A model generated the notes under the pieces. That model made no database searches. It was given only the letters and a program-made list of their open reading frames with translations, and had not been told where the DNA came from. The position numbers and the translations under genes were made by a program. A stretch of 64,000 nt of DNA from Bacillota bacterium. Its GTDB lineage: Bacteria; Bacillota; Clostridia; Oscillospirales; Ethanoligenentaceae. Positions 40,942-50,109 of this stretch are shown here, one piece after another; position 1 is the first letter of the stretch; each line of letters starts with the position of its first letter. Where the stretch lies: NCBI GenBank assembly GCA_023391535.1, contig JAEWAU010000005.1, forward strand, positions 1 through 64,000, given 5' to 3'.

Positions 40942-41616
40942 ATGAGCGCAATTCTTTCCACGATACTCAAGAATGTGAGCATCTGGATCTATATGGCCCC
41001 CGTTCTTCTGATCTCTTTTCCGGTGCACGAAAGCGCCCACGCCTATTCCGCTTATCGTTTGGGAGATGACACAGCCAAGCGCGCGGGGAGGCTGACGCTG
41101 AACCCGTTTAAGCATCTCGATCTGCTCGGCACCATCTGCCTGGTGCTGTTTCAATTTGGCTGGGCAAAACCGGTGCCGGTAGACCCCCGCAATTTCAGGA
41201 ATCCGCGGGCGGGCATGGCCGCAACGGCGATAGCCGGCCCGTTTTCCAACCTGATTCTTGCGTTCGTTTCCATTCTTCTGCTCCATCTGTTCGGCACCGC
41301 GGCCGCCTATACCATGCCGGTCTGGCTCGCCACCATCCTGGCCACTTTTCTGATGTATCTGGCCATCGTGAACATCAATCTCTGCCTGTTCAATCTCATT
41401 CCCGTGCCGCCGCTGGACGGCTCGAACATCCTGCAATTTTTCCTCCCGCGCGCGGCGCAGGAGTTTTTTGACCGCAACGCACGCTATTTTCAGTTTCTGA
41501 TTTTGCTTCTGTTCTTTTTCCCGGAGCTGACGGCACCCCTTCAGGCGATGACGCAAAATATCTACCGCAATCTGAACGCGATCGCGGGCGCGCTGTTCGG
41601 GCTGTTTGCCCGGTAA
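40942..41616 (+). CDS. Site-2 protease family (M50) membrane metalloprotease
   Basis: A 224-residue intramembrane zinc protease with about six membrane segments. The zinc motif is H29-E30-S-A-H33 in PVHESAHAYSA and the third ligand is Asp159 in PVPPLDGSN. This is the compact RseP-unrelated group without PDZ domain. Natural substrates are unknown. It lies 43 bp before scpA in the same direction, a common arrangement in Clostridia. Confidence 0.9.
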   Translation: MSAILSTILKNVSIWIYMAPVLLISFPVHESAHAYSAYRLGDDTAKRAGRLTLNPFKHLDLLGTICLVLFQFGWAKPVPVDPRNFRNPRAGMAATAIAGPFSNLILAFVSILLLHLFGTAAAYTMPVWLATILATFLMYLAIVNINLCLFNLIPVPPLDGSNILQFFLPRAAQEFFDRNARYFQFLILLLFFFPELTAPLQAMTQNIYRNLNAIAGALFGLFAR

Positions 41617-41659
41617 CGGCGCGCTGCCTTTTTCGATGGACGTATAATCGGAGCGGAGA

Positions 41660-42457
41660 ATGGAAAAACTTTCTTTTAAGCTGCCCGCATTCGAAGGCCC
41701 TCTGGAGCTCCTGCTGTACCTGATCTCGCGCGATAAGCTCGATATCTACGACGTCCCCATTTCGGAGCTTCTCGATCAATACCTCGCTTACCTCGCCGCC
41801 ATGGACGAATTCGATATGGAAGTGACCAGCGAGTTTCTGGAAATGGCTTCGCGCCTGGTGCAGATCAAATCCGCCATGCTGCTGCCCAAACCCGAGGAAG
41901 GGATGGCTCAGCGCGAGGAGCTGATCGCCACCCTCGTAAGCTACCAGGCCTGCAAGGCGATGGCCCAGGCGCTCGCGCGGCGCGGGGAAGGGCTGAACCG
42001 TTTCGTTCGGCAGCCCCAGCCGGTGGAGCACCGCAGCTCCTGCGAGGAAGGCTCTTTAAACCCGCGGGAGCTGCTGGAGGCCTACCTGCTTGCCTGCCGC
42101 CGTATTCAAAGCCGGAAGCCCCCCACGGCGGAGGCGTTTCGCGGCGTGGTGGGCAAACGCATCGTTTCCGTGGGCGTGCGCGTTCTGCACGTTCTGCGCC
42201 GCCTGCTCCGGGAGGGGCGCCAGAGCTTCGGCGCGCTGTTCGAGGATGCTTCCTCGCGCTCCGAAGCGGTGGCCACGTTCCTCGCGGTGCTGGAGCTCAT
42301 CCGCTCCAAACGCGTCGTGATGGAAGGCGGGCGGGAAAACGGCGAGGGCGTGGAAACGGCGGACGCTTCCGTGCGTCTGCGCGCCCCGTGGCAAAAGGGC
42401 CGCGCGCGGCGCGTTTCCGTTCCGGCCCGGCAGGAAGATTCCGGCTTGGAGCCGTAA
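41660..42457 (+). CDS. scpA: Segregation and condensation protein A
   Basis: Kleisin subunit that bridges the Smc heads. The 265-residue protein begins with the well conserved FKLPAFEGPLELLLYLI and MEVTSEFLEMASRLVQIKSA; the C-terminal winged helix for the Smc head is around residues 170-230. The last 35 residues are Arg-rich and unique. First of an scpA-scpB-DUF2953-ytfJ-dacF series. Confidence 0.95.
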   Translation: MEKLSFKLPAFEGPLELLLYLISRDKLDIYDVPISELLDQYLAYLAAMDEFDMEVTSEFLEMASRLVQIKSAMLLPKPEEGMAQREELIATLVSYQACKAMAQALARRGEGLNRFVRQPQPVEHRSSCEEGSLNPRELLEAYLLACRRIQSRKPPTAEAFRGVVGKRIVSVGVRVLHVLRRLLREGRQSFGALFEDASSRSEAVATFLAVLELIRSKRVVMEGGRENGEGVETADASVRLRAPWQKGRARRVSVPARQEDSGLEP

Positions 42458-42540
42458 GCCGCGCGGCAACACGGCGGGGGCCGGTTGCAAAAATTCGCAG
42501 GACGAAGAAGCAGGACGAAGAAAAGGATTGTCGGAAAGCG

Positions 42541-43089
42541 ATGAACCAGATGGATATCAGGCAGCTGGAAGCTGCTGTGGAGGCTTTGCTGTTCGCTTCG
42601 GGGGAACCGATCCCGGTGGAACGGATGGCGCAGGTGCTGGAAACGGACCGCGCGACGCTGCTCAAGATTGTTTCGCGCATGTCGGAAAAACGGGAAGAAG
42701 CTAATTTTGGCGTGGAGATTCTCCGGGTGGAGGACAGCTTCCAGATGGCCACCAAGCCGGAATTTGCAGAGATCATCCGCAAAGCGCTGGATATCCGGCG
42801 GAACATGCCGCTTTCGCCCGCCGCAATGGAAACGCTCGCCATCATTGCCTACAACCAGCCTGTAACCAAGGGCTATATCGAAGAGCAGCGCGGAGTGGAC
42901 AGCGGCGGCATCGTGTCGCTGCTGGTTTCCAAAGGCCTTGTGGAGGAACGCGGGCGGCTCGAGCTGCCCGGCAGGCCCATCCAGTACGGCACCACGCTGG
43001 ATTTTCTGCGCAGCTTCGGGCTGAAGTCGCTGAGCGACCTGCCGCAGCCCGGCGCGGCGGAAAGCGGGAGCTGGGAGGCGGAGGAATGA
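42541..43089 (+). CDS. scpB: Segregation and condensation protein B
   Basis: Partner of ScpA in the condensin complex. The 182-residue protein has two winged-helix domains; VEALLFASGEPIPVERMAQ and ALIAYNQPVTKGYIEEQRGV-like residues are family landmarks (here ETLAIIAYNQPVTKGYIEEQ). I start at ATG 42541, six bases after GGAAAG; the longer frame overlaps nothing known. A second ATG lies three codons on. Confidence 0.94.
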   Translation: MNQMDIRQLEAAVEALLFASGEPIPVERMAQVLETDRATLLKIVSRMSEKREEANFGVEILRVEDSFQMATKPEFAEIIRKALDIRRNMPLSPAAMETLAIIAYNQPVTKGYIEEQRGVDSGGIVSLLVSKGLVEERGRLELPGRPIQYGTTLDFLRSFGLKSLSDLPQPGAAESGSWEAEE

Positions 43090-43138
43090 CGCGAAGAGCT
43101 TTCACTAAAACGGCGCGCTTTCCTTCGGAGGGCCGGGT

Positions 43139-43744
43139 ATGAAGGCGCTTTTCATTGTGGCGGCCGTGCTGCTTGTTCTGGCCTTTCTGCTGTTTTGCCG
43201 CGTGCATCTGTATGTGGAGTACGCGCAGGAAGAATTTCAGTTTCGCGCCCGGTACCTTTTCATCCGCTACCGCATGAAACCCGGCGGGCAGGGAAAAGCT
43301 AAGCCGAAGCCGAAAAAAAAAGGCCCGGCGAAGGTTTCGTTTGAGCAGATCCGGCAGTTTATCGACCTGTTCGAACGCTTTCGGGCCGATGTTTCCCGTG
43401 CCGCTGCCGGAATCCGGCGTCACACGCGCATCGACCGGCTGGATCTCTCTCTTGTTGTGGCGCAGGACGGCCCCGCGGAGGCGGCCGTCGCGTTCGGCGG
43501 CGTGTGCGCGGTGCTGTACCCGGCGCTCGCGGGGCTGAACGCCCTTTTGCCCATCCGCCGGCGTTTTGTGCAGATCGAGCCACAGGTGGGCGGAGAGTGC
43601 GGCGTGGAGTTTCGCTGCGCGGTAAGCGCCCGGCTCGGCGCTCTGCTTGCCGTGGGGCTTTCCACCGGAGCGCGCGTCGTCGTTTCGCTGGTGCGCGCGC
43701 CGCTGCGCCCGCCCGCGCGGCCGAAACCGAAGCCGGCGCGCTGA
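43139..43744 (+). CDS. DUF2953 membrane-anchored protein (YtfI-like)
   Basis: 201 residues: one N-terminal membrane helix (IVAAVLLVLAFLLFC), a soluble beta-rich part with the usual LYVEYAQEEFQFRARYLFIR, a Lys/Pro-rich linker, and a C-terminal hydrophobic segment. Function unknown. In Firmicutes it stands directly before the spore protein gene ytfJ, as here, so a sporulation role is suspected. GGAGG lies seven bases before the ATG. Confidence 0.8.
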   Translation: MKALFIVAAVLLVLAFLLFCRVHLYVEYAQEEFQFRARYLFIRYRMKPGGQGKAKPKPKKKGPAKVSFEQIRQFIDLFERFRADVSRAAAGIRRHTRIDRLDLSLVVAQDGPAEAAVAFGGVCAVLYPALAGLNALLPIRRRFVQIEPQVGGECGVEFRCAVSARLGALLAVGLSTGARVVVSLVRAPLRPPARPKPKPAR

Positions 43745-43885
43745 GCGTTTTCACGCCCGGGCGGATGATTCCATAAAGCGGAAATAAAGCAGAAGTGAAA
43801 AAACGCGGCGCGCCCGGACGGCGCCGCGGAAGACGCCGCGGAAGACGCGGTTTTCCAATCTTTTTGAGGAAAAGGGGTAAGTACA

Positions 43886-44332
43886 ATGAGCGAGCATCCT
43901 ATTCAATCGCTGATGGACACGACACTGCAGAAGATCCGGGAAATGGCGGATGTAAACACCATCATCGGCCAGCAGATCGTCACGCCGGACGGCACCGTCA
44001 TCATTCCGGTGTCGCGCGTCTCCATGGGGTTTGCCTCGGGCGGTTCGGATTTCGGCGCCAAGGCGGAAAAACCGCTGTTCGGCGGAGGCGGCGGCGCGGG
44101 TGTGAGCATCCAGCCCGTCGCGTTTATCGTCATCTCGAACGGGAATGTCAAGCTGCTGCATGTGGATAACGCCACGTCGGCAGGCGGCAAGGCCGTTGCG
44201 CTCGTTCCGGAGCTGTTCGACAAGGTCGCGTCCCTGTTTAACAAGGAGAAAAAAAAACCCGAGCCCGCGCCTGCGCCGGAAAGCGCCGCGCCCGGCGATT
44301 CCTCTTCCGAAACGGCCCCGGCGGGGATGTAA
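43886..44332 (+). CDS. ytfJ: Spore protein YtfJ (GerW family)
   Basis: A 148-residue protein of the GerW/YtfJ family, needed in Bacillus for normal spore germination. PIQSLMDTTLQKIREMADVN and DGTVIIPVSRVSMGFASGGS are diagnostic, followed by a glycine-rich patch and a conserved VAFIVISNGNVKLL. The C-terminal tail is a Pro/Ala/Glu-rich low-complexity extension. In a forespore-expressed neighbourhood with dacF. Confidence 0.92.
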   Translation: MSEHPIQSLMDTTLQKIREMADVNTIIGQQIVTPDGTVIIPVSRVSMGFASGGSDFGAKAEKPLFGGGGGAGVSIQPVAFIVISNGNVKLLHVDNATSAGGKAVALVPELFDKVASLFNKEKKKPEPAPAPESAAPGDSSSETAPAGM

Positions 44333-44439
44333 GCCGCTTTTTTCCCGTATAGGAGGCGGCACACCCCGCATAGGTATGGAAAAGCGGCCCGCGCAAAACG
44401 AGCGGGCGCAATTCCGAACCGAACGGGCGGTGTTTTGCC

Positions 44440-45588
44440 GTGGAAAAACGCAGGCTGGGGCGGCGGCTCGCAGCGGGAGCCATGTGCATTTTTTTGGCCT
44501 TTCAGGGCGCGGCGCTGCCCGTGCGCGCTCTTTCGGCGCGCGCCTACGCGCTGGTAGAGGAAACCTCCGGCAGGGTAATTGCAAGTTCAAACGGGGATGC
44601 GCGCCTGCCCATGGCCTCCACCACCAAGATCATGACGGCGCTGCTGGCCGTGGAATCCGGAAAACTCGGCGAAACGGTGACGGTGCCCGAAGAGGCGCTG
44701 GCCGTGGAAGGTTCCTCCATGGGGCTCAAGGCCGGTGAAAAGCTCACCGTGCGGGATCTGGCCTACGGATTGTTGCTGGAATCCGGAAACGATGCGGCGA
44801 ACACCATCGCGCTTGCGCTCTCCGGCTCCATTCCGGCTTTTGCGGCGCGCATGAACGAGCGTGCGCAGGCGCTGGGCCTGCAAAACACCCATTTCTGCAA
44901 CCCCTCGGGGCTGGACGCCGCCGGGCACTACACCAGCGCCGTCGATCTCGCGCGTCTCGCCGCTGCGGCGATGCAGAACCCCGCTTTCGCGCAGATCGCG
45001 GCCACGCGTTCCATCCGCATCCCATACGACGGCATTGCAAACGGCCGATTGCTCGTGAACCACAACCGCCTGCTGCTTTCCTATGCGGGTGCGATCGGCG
45101 TGAAAACCGGCTTCACCAAAAAAAGCGGGCGCTGCCTTGTTTCGTGCGCGACGCGGAGCGGCGTGACGCTGGTTGCCGTCACGCTGAGCGACCCGAACGA
45201 TTGGAAGGACCATGAGGAGCTGCTCAACAGCGGCTTTGCCCGGCTCAAGAGCACCCCGCTGCTCGAGGCCGCGCCGCCGCTTCAGGCGCGCGTGGAGGGC
45301 GGCATGGCCGATACGGTGCGCGTGGCGTGTTCGGGCGGCCTTTCCGCCCCGCTTGCGGCGGGAGAGCTTGCCCGCGTGAAACTAAGCGTGCAGCTCGAAC
45401 GGTTTTACTACGCGCCCGTCGCGCAGGGGCAGAAGCTCGGGCAGCTGGTGTTCACGCTGGACGGCGTCGTCCTCCTGCGCCGGGATCTTATTGCCGCGCA
45501 AAGCGACCCGATGCCGGCGCGCGCGAAAAATCAGAGCTTTTTTACGCGCTTTTGGCGCAGCTTCCGGCTTTTGCTCGGGTGGCTCTGA
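44440..45588 (+). CDS. dacF: D-alanyl-D-alanine carboxypeptidase (DacF/DacB type)
   Basis: A 382-residue penicillin-binding protein that trims pentapeptides, probably during spore cortex formation given its neighbours. Signal peptide (AAGAMCIFLAFQGAALPVRA), then S60-x2-K63 (ASTTKIM), S115-G-N117 and K222-T-G224. The C-terminal beta domain is followed by a short hydrophobic, amphipathic anchor (SFRLLLGWL). GTG 44440 has only a weak ribosome binding site. Confidence 0.9.
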   Translation: MEKRRLGRRLAAGAMCIFLAFQGAALPVRALSARAYALVEETSGRVIASSNGDARLPMASTTKIMTALLAVESGKLGETVTVPEEALAVEGSSMGLKAGEKLTVRDLAYGLLLESGNDAANTIALALSGSIPAFAARMNERAQALGLQNTHFCNPSGLDAAGHYTSAVDLARLAAAAMQNPAFAQIAATRSIRIPYDGIANGRLLVNHNRLLLSYAGAIGVKTGFTKKSGRCLVSCATRSGVTLVAVTLSDPNDWKDHEELLNSGFARLKSTPLLEAAPPLQARVEGGMADTVRVACSGGLSAPLAAGELARVKLSVQLERFYYAPVAQGQKLGQLVFTLDGVVLLRRDLIAAQSDPMPARAKNQSFFTRFWRSFRLLLGWL

Positions 45589-45648
45589 ACACCTTCCGGG
45601 CGGAATACAGAATCATAAAAAAACAGGAAAAAAGAAGGAGCAATTTTT

Positions 45649-46401
45649 TTGAACCACAAACCCATGCGTCTGCAAAAATATATTTCCGCCTGCGGAAAGG
45701 CTTCGCGGCGGCATGCCGAGGAGCTGATTTCCGCCGGCGAGGTTACGGTGAACGGCCGCGCCGCCGAAATCGGCATGAGCGTAGTGCCGGGGAAGGACCA
45801 TGTGCTGCTGAGCGGCGAGCTGCTGGAACTGCCGAGGGGCAAGACCTACATAGCGCTCAACAAGCCCCGCGGGTATGTCACCACCATGAGCGACGAGCTG
45901 GGCCGCCGCTGCATTACGGAGCTGATTAAAGAGGTAGGCCCGCGCGTGTTCCCCATCGGCCGGCTGGACCGGGATTCCGAAGGGCTTTTGCTGCTCACCG
46001 ACGACGGCTTGTTCGCAAACGCCCTGATGCACCCCAAAAATCATGTGGCGAAGGTCTACCACGTTTCGGTGCGGCCTCCGATTTCGGAGGAGCAGCTCAC
46101 GCGCATCTCCACAGGGGTGGAGATCGACGGTGCGAAGGTTTCCCCGGCAAAAATCGTGATGCTGCACCGGTATGAGGACCGCTCCGTGCTGGAATTCACC
46201 CTGTTCGAGGGAAAGAACCGCGAAATCCGCCGCATCTGCGAAGCGCTGAACCTGGAGGTTGCCCGCCTTTCGCGCGTGGAAGAGGGCGCGGTGCGCCTCG
46301 GGGGCATGAAGCCCGGCGAATGGCGCGAGCTCACCGAAAAAGAGCTTGCCTCCCTTCGCCGCATGGCGGGCATCGGGCCGAAACCGAACGCGCCGAAATA
46401 A
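45649..46401 (+). CDS. rluB: 23S rRNA pseudouridine synthase RluB-like
   Basis: A 250-residue RsuA/RluB/E/F enzyme. An N-terminal S4 domain (MRLQKYISACGKASRRHAEE) precedes the catalytic domain with RLDRDSEGLLLLTDDG, whose Asp is the nucleophile. The position modified (U2605 in E. coli) is inferred from length and neighbours. Start TTG 45649 has AAGGAG nine bases upstream; an ATG five codons later is also possible. Confidence 0.92.
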   Translation: MNHKPMRLQKYISACGKASRRHAEELISAGEVTVNGRAAEIGMSVVPGKDHVLLSGELLELPRGKTYIALNKPRGYVTTMSDELGRRCITELIKEVGPRVFPIGRLDRDSEGLLLLTDDGLFANALMHPKNHVAKVYHVSVRPPISEEQLTRISTGVEIDGAKVSPAKIVMLHRYEDRSVLEFTLFEGKNREIRRICEALNLEVARLSRVEEGAVRLGGMKPGEWRELTEKELASLRRMAGIGPKPNAPK

Positions 46402-46452
46402 AGGTACACGAACAAACGGGATGGGACAAGCCGGAAAGGGCGGGCAAAACGG

Positions 46453-46836
46453 ATGATTGAAATTCTGCTGGTTCCGGAAAGCGGGCTTCGGCCGCTCTGC
46501 GCGCGGCTGGGCGTACCCGCCTTTCCGGGGCTGCTGGTTTACGCCGCGAAGGACGGCGCGCAGGAGCTTGGCTGGTGCGGCTTTATTCCGCGAGGGGACG
46601 AGGGCGAGCTGTGCTTTTCCCACGTGGCGGAGCCTTCGCTTCGCCTTTTGGAGGACGGGCTGCTGCGCTGCGCGCTCTCGTATCTTTACGAGCACGGTGT
46701 GCGCAAAGCCTTCTGCCGCGGCAGCGTGGACCCGCGGCTTCTCAAACGCCTGGGCTTTTCGCGGCAGGGCGAGGTGTGGAAGCTCGGCTTTGCCGGAAGC
46801 TTTCTGGAACAGGGCTGCTCCGGCGAAACGTGCTAG
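46453..46836 (+). CDS. Small GNAT-like protein, uncertain
   Basis: 127 residues with the general look of the C-terminal half of a GNAT acetyltransferase (LLEDGLLRCALSYLYEHGVRKAFC then LLKRLGFSRQGEVWKLGF), but without a clear acetyl-CoA P-loop. No named family is evident. It follows rluB by 51 bp and precedes the pyr operon promoter. Coding potential is supported by position, codon use and a convincing stop before the promoter. Confidence 0.55.
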   Translation: MIEILLVPESGLRPLCARLGVPAFPGLLVYAAKDGAQELGWCGFIPRGDEGELCFSHVAEPSLRLLEDGLLRCALSYLYEHGVRKAFCRGSVDPRLLKRLGFSRQGEVWKLGFAGSFLEQGCSGETC

Positions 46837-46884
46837 GCGCTTCGTTTCACGGAACGGAAAATTAATAATTTTGCAGATATTCTA

Positions 46885-46913
46885 TGGACAATTCGCGGTG
46901 CGTGGTGTATAAT
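46885..46913 (+). promoter_or_regulatory. pyr operon promoter
   Basis: TGGACA (46885-46890) and TATAAT (46908-46913) are spaced by 17 bases, ahead of the PyrR attenuator. Confidence 0.8.
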
Positions 46914-46959
46914 AGCGCACAGCAGAGAAAATACAATTAAGTTTAGGCGTGAAATGGCG

Positions 46960-47086
46960 GCTTTACTGTCGTCAAATGCCTTTAAAGCGGTCCTGTGAGG
47001 CCGAAAAGGTGTTGATTGTTCCCGTTTACGCAGGGAGTTCAGCGAAAATCAACAGCCCGGGTCTCATAACCCGGGCTGTATTTTTA
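46960..47086 (+). promoter_or_regulatory. PyrR-type transcription attenuator
   Basis: The leader contains the PyrR-binding motif GGTCCTGTGAGGCC (46989-47002). It is followed by an antiterminator arm TGTTGATT (47010-47017) complementary to AATCAACA (47047-47054), which overlaps the 5' arm of an 11-bp terminator stem (47052-47079) with TTTTT. High UMP with PyrR would favour termination. Confidence 0.88.
47052..47085 (+). terminator. Attenuator terminator of pyr leader
   Basis: Stem ACAGCCCGGGT/ACCCGGGCTGT with a six-base loop, followed by ATTTTTAT. Part of the leader above. Confidence 0.88.
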
Positions 47087-47126
47087 TGCTTGTGTTATGC
47101 ATAAATATTCGGATGGGGGTTTGGCA

Positions 47127-47699
47127 GTGCAAACCGAACAGCACGAAAAGGCGGAGATCATGGACGAAAAATCCATTCTGCGCGCGGTGGCGCGCATCTC
47201 CTACGAGATCGTGGAACGCAACCACGGCGCGCAGGACCTCTGCATCATCGGCATCAAACGGCGCGGCGCGGTGCTGGCCAGAATGGTGGCGCAGAAAATC
47301 GACGAGGTGGAGGGCGTTCGGGTGCCCATCGGCTTCCTGGATATCACCCCCTACCGGGACGACCGCGAAAGCAGCGGCGCGGAGGAGGACAGCGACGTGC
47401 CCTTCTCCGTTTCGGGCAAGATCGTCGTTCTGGTGGACGACGTCATCTTCACGGGGCGCAGCGCCCGCGCCGCCATCGACGGCGTGATGCACCGGGGCCG
47501 GCCCGCGAGCCTCCAGTTCGCCGTGCTCATCGACCGCGGCCACCGCGAGCTGCCCATCCGGCCCGACTTCGTGGGCAAGAACGTGCCCACATCGCGCAGC
47601 GAATCGGTTGCCGTGCGCGTCACCGAATACGACGGGGAAAACCGCGTGGTCATTCTGGGCGAGCCGGAGGAAGACGGGAGGTGCGCGCATGGCGGATAA
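47127..47699 (+). CDS. pyrR: Bifunctional PyrR regulator / uracil phosphoribosyltransferase
   Basis: UMP-sensing RNA-binding attenuator protein with weak Upp activity. The PRPP motif is VVLVDDVIFTGRSARAAID; IIGIKRRGAVLARM and VGKNVPTSRSE are family landmarks. I start at GTG 47127, seven bases after GGGGG; the ATG at 47097 lies within the run after the terminator without a ribosome binding site. The 190-residue product is slightly longer than typical (about 180). It binds the leader just upstream and overlaps pyrC by 11 bases. Confidence 0.93.
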   Translation: MQTEQHEKAEIMDEKSILRAVARISYEIVERNHGAQDLCIIGIKRRGAVLARMVAQKIDEVEGVRVPIGFLDITPYRDDRESSGAEEDSDVPFSVSGKIVVLVDDVIFTGRSARAAIDGVMHRGRPASLQFAVLIDRGHRELPIRPDFVGKNVPTSRSESVAVRVTEYDGENRVVILGEPEEDGRCAHGG

Positions 47700-48984
47700 G
47701 CTGCTGCTGCGCGGCGCGCGCGTCGTTTCCCCGGAGCGGGAAGAGGCGGAGTGCGACCTCCTGCTTGAAGACGGCCGCATTGCCGCCGTGGCGCCGCGCA
47801 TCGAAGCGGAGTGCCCGGCGTTCGACGCGCGCGGGCTGTGCGCGGCTCCGGGGCTTGTGGATATGCACGTGCACCTGCGCGACCCCGGCCAAACGCGGAA
47901 GGAAGACATCGAAACGGGTTGCCGCGCGGCCGCGGCGGGCGGCGTCACGTCCCTTGCCGCCATGCCCAACACATCCCCCGCGGCGGATTGCGCGCAGGTG
48001 CTGCGCTACGAACTTGCGCGCGCGGCGGGCACGGGAATTCACGTGTACCCGATCGCGGCGGTTACCATCGGGCAGAACGGCGCGGAGCTGTGCGATTTTG
48101 CCGCGCTGAAAAAAGCCGGGGCCGTCGCCTTTTCGGACGACGGGCGCCCCGTGGCGGATGCCGCCGTGATGCTTGCCGCCATGCGGGCGGCCAAAAGCTT
48201 AGGCGTGCCGGTGATTTCCCACTGCGAAGAACCGTCGCTTGCGGGCGGAAAGGTCAACGAAGGCGCCATCTCACGCGCGCTCGGCGTGCCGGGAATGCCC
48301 GCAGCGGCCGAAGCCGCGCAGGCCGCGCGGGAAGCAGCACTCTCCGCCTGCACGGGGCTTCAGGTGCATATCGCGCACGTGAGCGCGGCCCAAACGGTGG
48401 AGATCATCCGCTGCGCCAAGCGCCGCGGCGTTCCCGTTACGGCGGAAACCTGCCCGCATTATTTCAGCCTGGACGAATCTCTCGTGCTCCGGCGCGACGC
48501 CGATTACCGCATGAATCCGCCCCTGCGCACGGCGCGCGACGTGGAAGCGGTGCGCGAGGCGCTGCGGGACGGCACGCTCGACTGCATCGTCACCGACCAC
48601 GCGCCCCATACCGCCGCCGAAAAGGCGGATTTTGAAGCCGCGCCGAACGGCGTGGTTGGGCTCGAAACCTCGCTTGCTGCCGGAATCACGTTTCTGGTGC
48701 GCCCCGGCGTGCTCACATTGCGGGAATTGATCGCAAAAATGTCCGTCGCACCCGCGCGGCTGCTGCATCTGAACGCAGGCACCCTCGAACCGGGCGCACC
48801 CGCCGATCTTACGCTGTTCGACCCGCAGGAACGCTGGACGGTGGACCCCGCCCGCCTGCACTCAAAATCCCACAACACGGCTTTCAAGGGAATGGAGCTT
48901 TACGGGCGCGTCCACCTCACCGTCGCGTCGGGCCGTGTCGTTTTCCGGAGCGCGCGCTTTGGCGGGCGCGGGCCGGAGCAATAA
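47689..48984 (+). CDS. pyrC: Dihydroorotase
   Basis: Closes carbamoyl-aspartate to dihydroorotate. The 431-residue class I dihydroorotase has the metal motif DMHVHLRDPG, the lysine region and HIAHVSAA, TAETCPHYF, and the catalytic Asp in VTDHAPHTAAEK. ATG 47689 has GGGAGGTG five bases upstream. The enzyme usually works beside PyrB, which is not in this window. Confidence 0.95.
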   Translation: MADKLLLRGARVVSPEREEAECDLLLEDGRIAAVAPRIEAECPAFDARGLCAAPGLVDMHVHLRDPGQTRKEDIETGCRAAAAGGVTSLAAMPNTSPAADCAQVLRYELARAAGTGIHVYPIAAVTIGQNGAELCDFAALKKAGAVAFSDDGRPVADAAVMLAAMRAAKSLGVPVISHCEEPSLAGGKVNEGAISRALGVPGMPAAAEAAQAAREAALSACTGLQVHIAHVSAAQTVEIIRCAKRRGVPVTAETCPHYFSLDESLVLRRDADYRMNPPLRTARDVEAVREALRDGTLDCIVTDHAPHTAAEKADFEAAPNGVVGLETSLAAGITFLVRPGVLTLRELIAKMSVAPARLLHLNAGTLEPGAPADLTLFDPQERWTVDPARLHSKSHNTAFKGMELYGRVHLTVASGRVVFRSARFGGRGPEQ

Positions 48985-49043
48985 AACCGGAAAAAAGCAG
49001 AGAAAATACACGCTAAAAATACACACGGAAAGAAGGAACCGAA

Positions 49044-49988
49044 ATGCCGTTCGATACGCTGATCGAGAAAATCGTACAGACGCAAAACCCCACCGTGGCG
49101 GGGCTGGACCCCAACCTTGAACTGCTGCCCGCCCACCTGCTGCGGGAGGCGGAAGCAGCCCACGGCTCCGGTGCGGAAGGAGCAGCCGCCGCGGTATTCG
49201 CGTTTAATAAAGGAATTATCGATGCGCTGTGCGATATTGTCCCCGCCGTAAAACCGCAGTGCGCCTATTACGAACTGCTCGGCTGGCAGGGGATGCGGGC
49301 TCTTTCCGAAACCATCGCCTATGCGAAGGCAAAAGGCATGTTCGTCATCACGGACGGCAAGCGCGGCGACATCGGTTCCACGATGGAGGCTTATGCAGCG
49401 GCGCATTTGGGCAAAGTGCGGTTCGGCGGCGAAACGTTCGAGCCGTTCGGCGCCGACGCGCTCACGGTGAACGGATACCTGGGAACCGACGGCATCGCGC
49501 CGCTTTTGAACATCTGCCGCGAGGCGAAAAAAGGCTTTTTCGTTCTCGTAAAAACCTCGAACCCTTCGGCCGGCGAGCTGCAGGAGCAATCCGTGGAAGG
49601 CGGCTCGGCGGTGTTTGAAACGATGGGCGATTTCTGCGAGCGCTGGGGCGAGCAGCTGCCCGGCAAATACGGGTACAGCGGCGCGGGCGCCGTGGTGGGG
49701 GCCACCTGGCCGCGCCAGCTTGCCGAGTTGCGCGCGCGGCTGCCGCATACCTTCTTCCTCGTGCCGGGGTACGGCGCGCAGGGAGGGGCCGCGAAGGACG
49801 TGGCCGGCGGCTTTGATGCAAACGGCCTCGGCGCCGTGGTAAACGCGTCGCGTTCGCTGCTTTACGCCTACCGGAAAGAGGGAAGCGACGGGCGCGATTT
49901 CGCCGCCGCCGCGCAACGCGAGGCCATCCGCATGCGCGACGCCCTCCGCGCCGTGGTTCCGGGCGGCTTCCGGCTGCCGGAAACCTGA
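49044..49988 (+). CDS. pyrF: Orotidine 5'-phosphate decarboxylase
   Basis: Last step of UMP synthesis. The 314-residue protein is the longer subfamily-2 type. The catalytic DxKxxD tetrad lies in ITDGKRGDIGSTM, and VAGLDPNLELLP marks the N-terminus. AAGGAACC precedes the ATG. Placed between pyrC and carA without visible promoter. Confidence 0.95.
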   Translation: MPFDTLIEKIVQTQNPTVAGLDPNLELLPAHLLREAEAAHGSGAEGAAAAVFAFNKGIIDALCDIVPAVKPQCAYYELLGWQGMRALSETIAYAKAKGMFVITDGKRGDIGSTMEAYAAAHLGKVRFGGETFEPFGADALTVNGYLGTDGIAPLLNICREAKKGFFVLVKTSNPSAGELQEQSVEGGSAVFETMGDFCERWGEQLPGKYGYSGAGAVVGATWPRQLAELRARLPHTFFLVPGYGAQGGAAKDVAGGFDANGLGAVVNASRSLLYAYRKEGSDGRDFAAAAQREAIRMRDALRAVVPGGFRLPET

Positions 49989-50109
49989 CCCCGGCGGAGC
50001 AAACCGCTCCGCACCCGCTTTTTCTTTTGATTCTGCACTTACCGCGGGCATCGCTCCCGGCGCCCCGCCGAACAGGCGCGGGCCGGGCAGGAAAGGAATG
50101 GAGTACACC

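Noticed and set aside
40777..41556. 259-codon minus frame opposite the site-2 protease gene
   Set aside because: Antisense shadow of a clear membrane protease gene; GC-rich DNA gives many such frames, as also at 2880-3683, 11816-12718 and 51261-52556.
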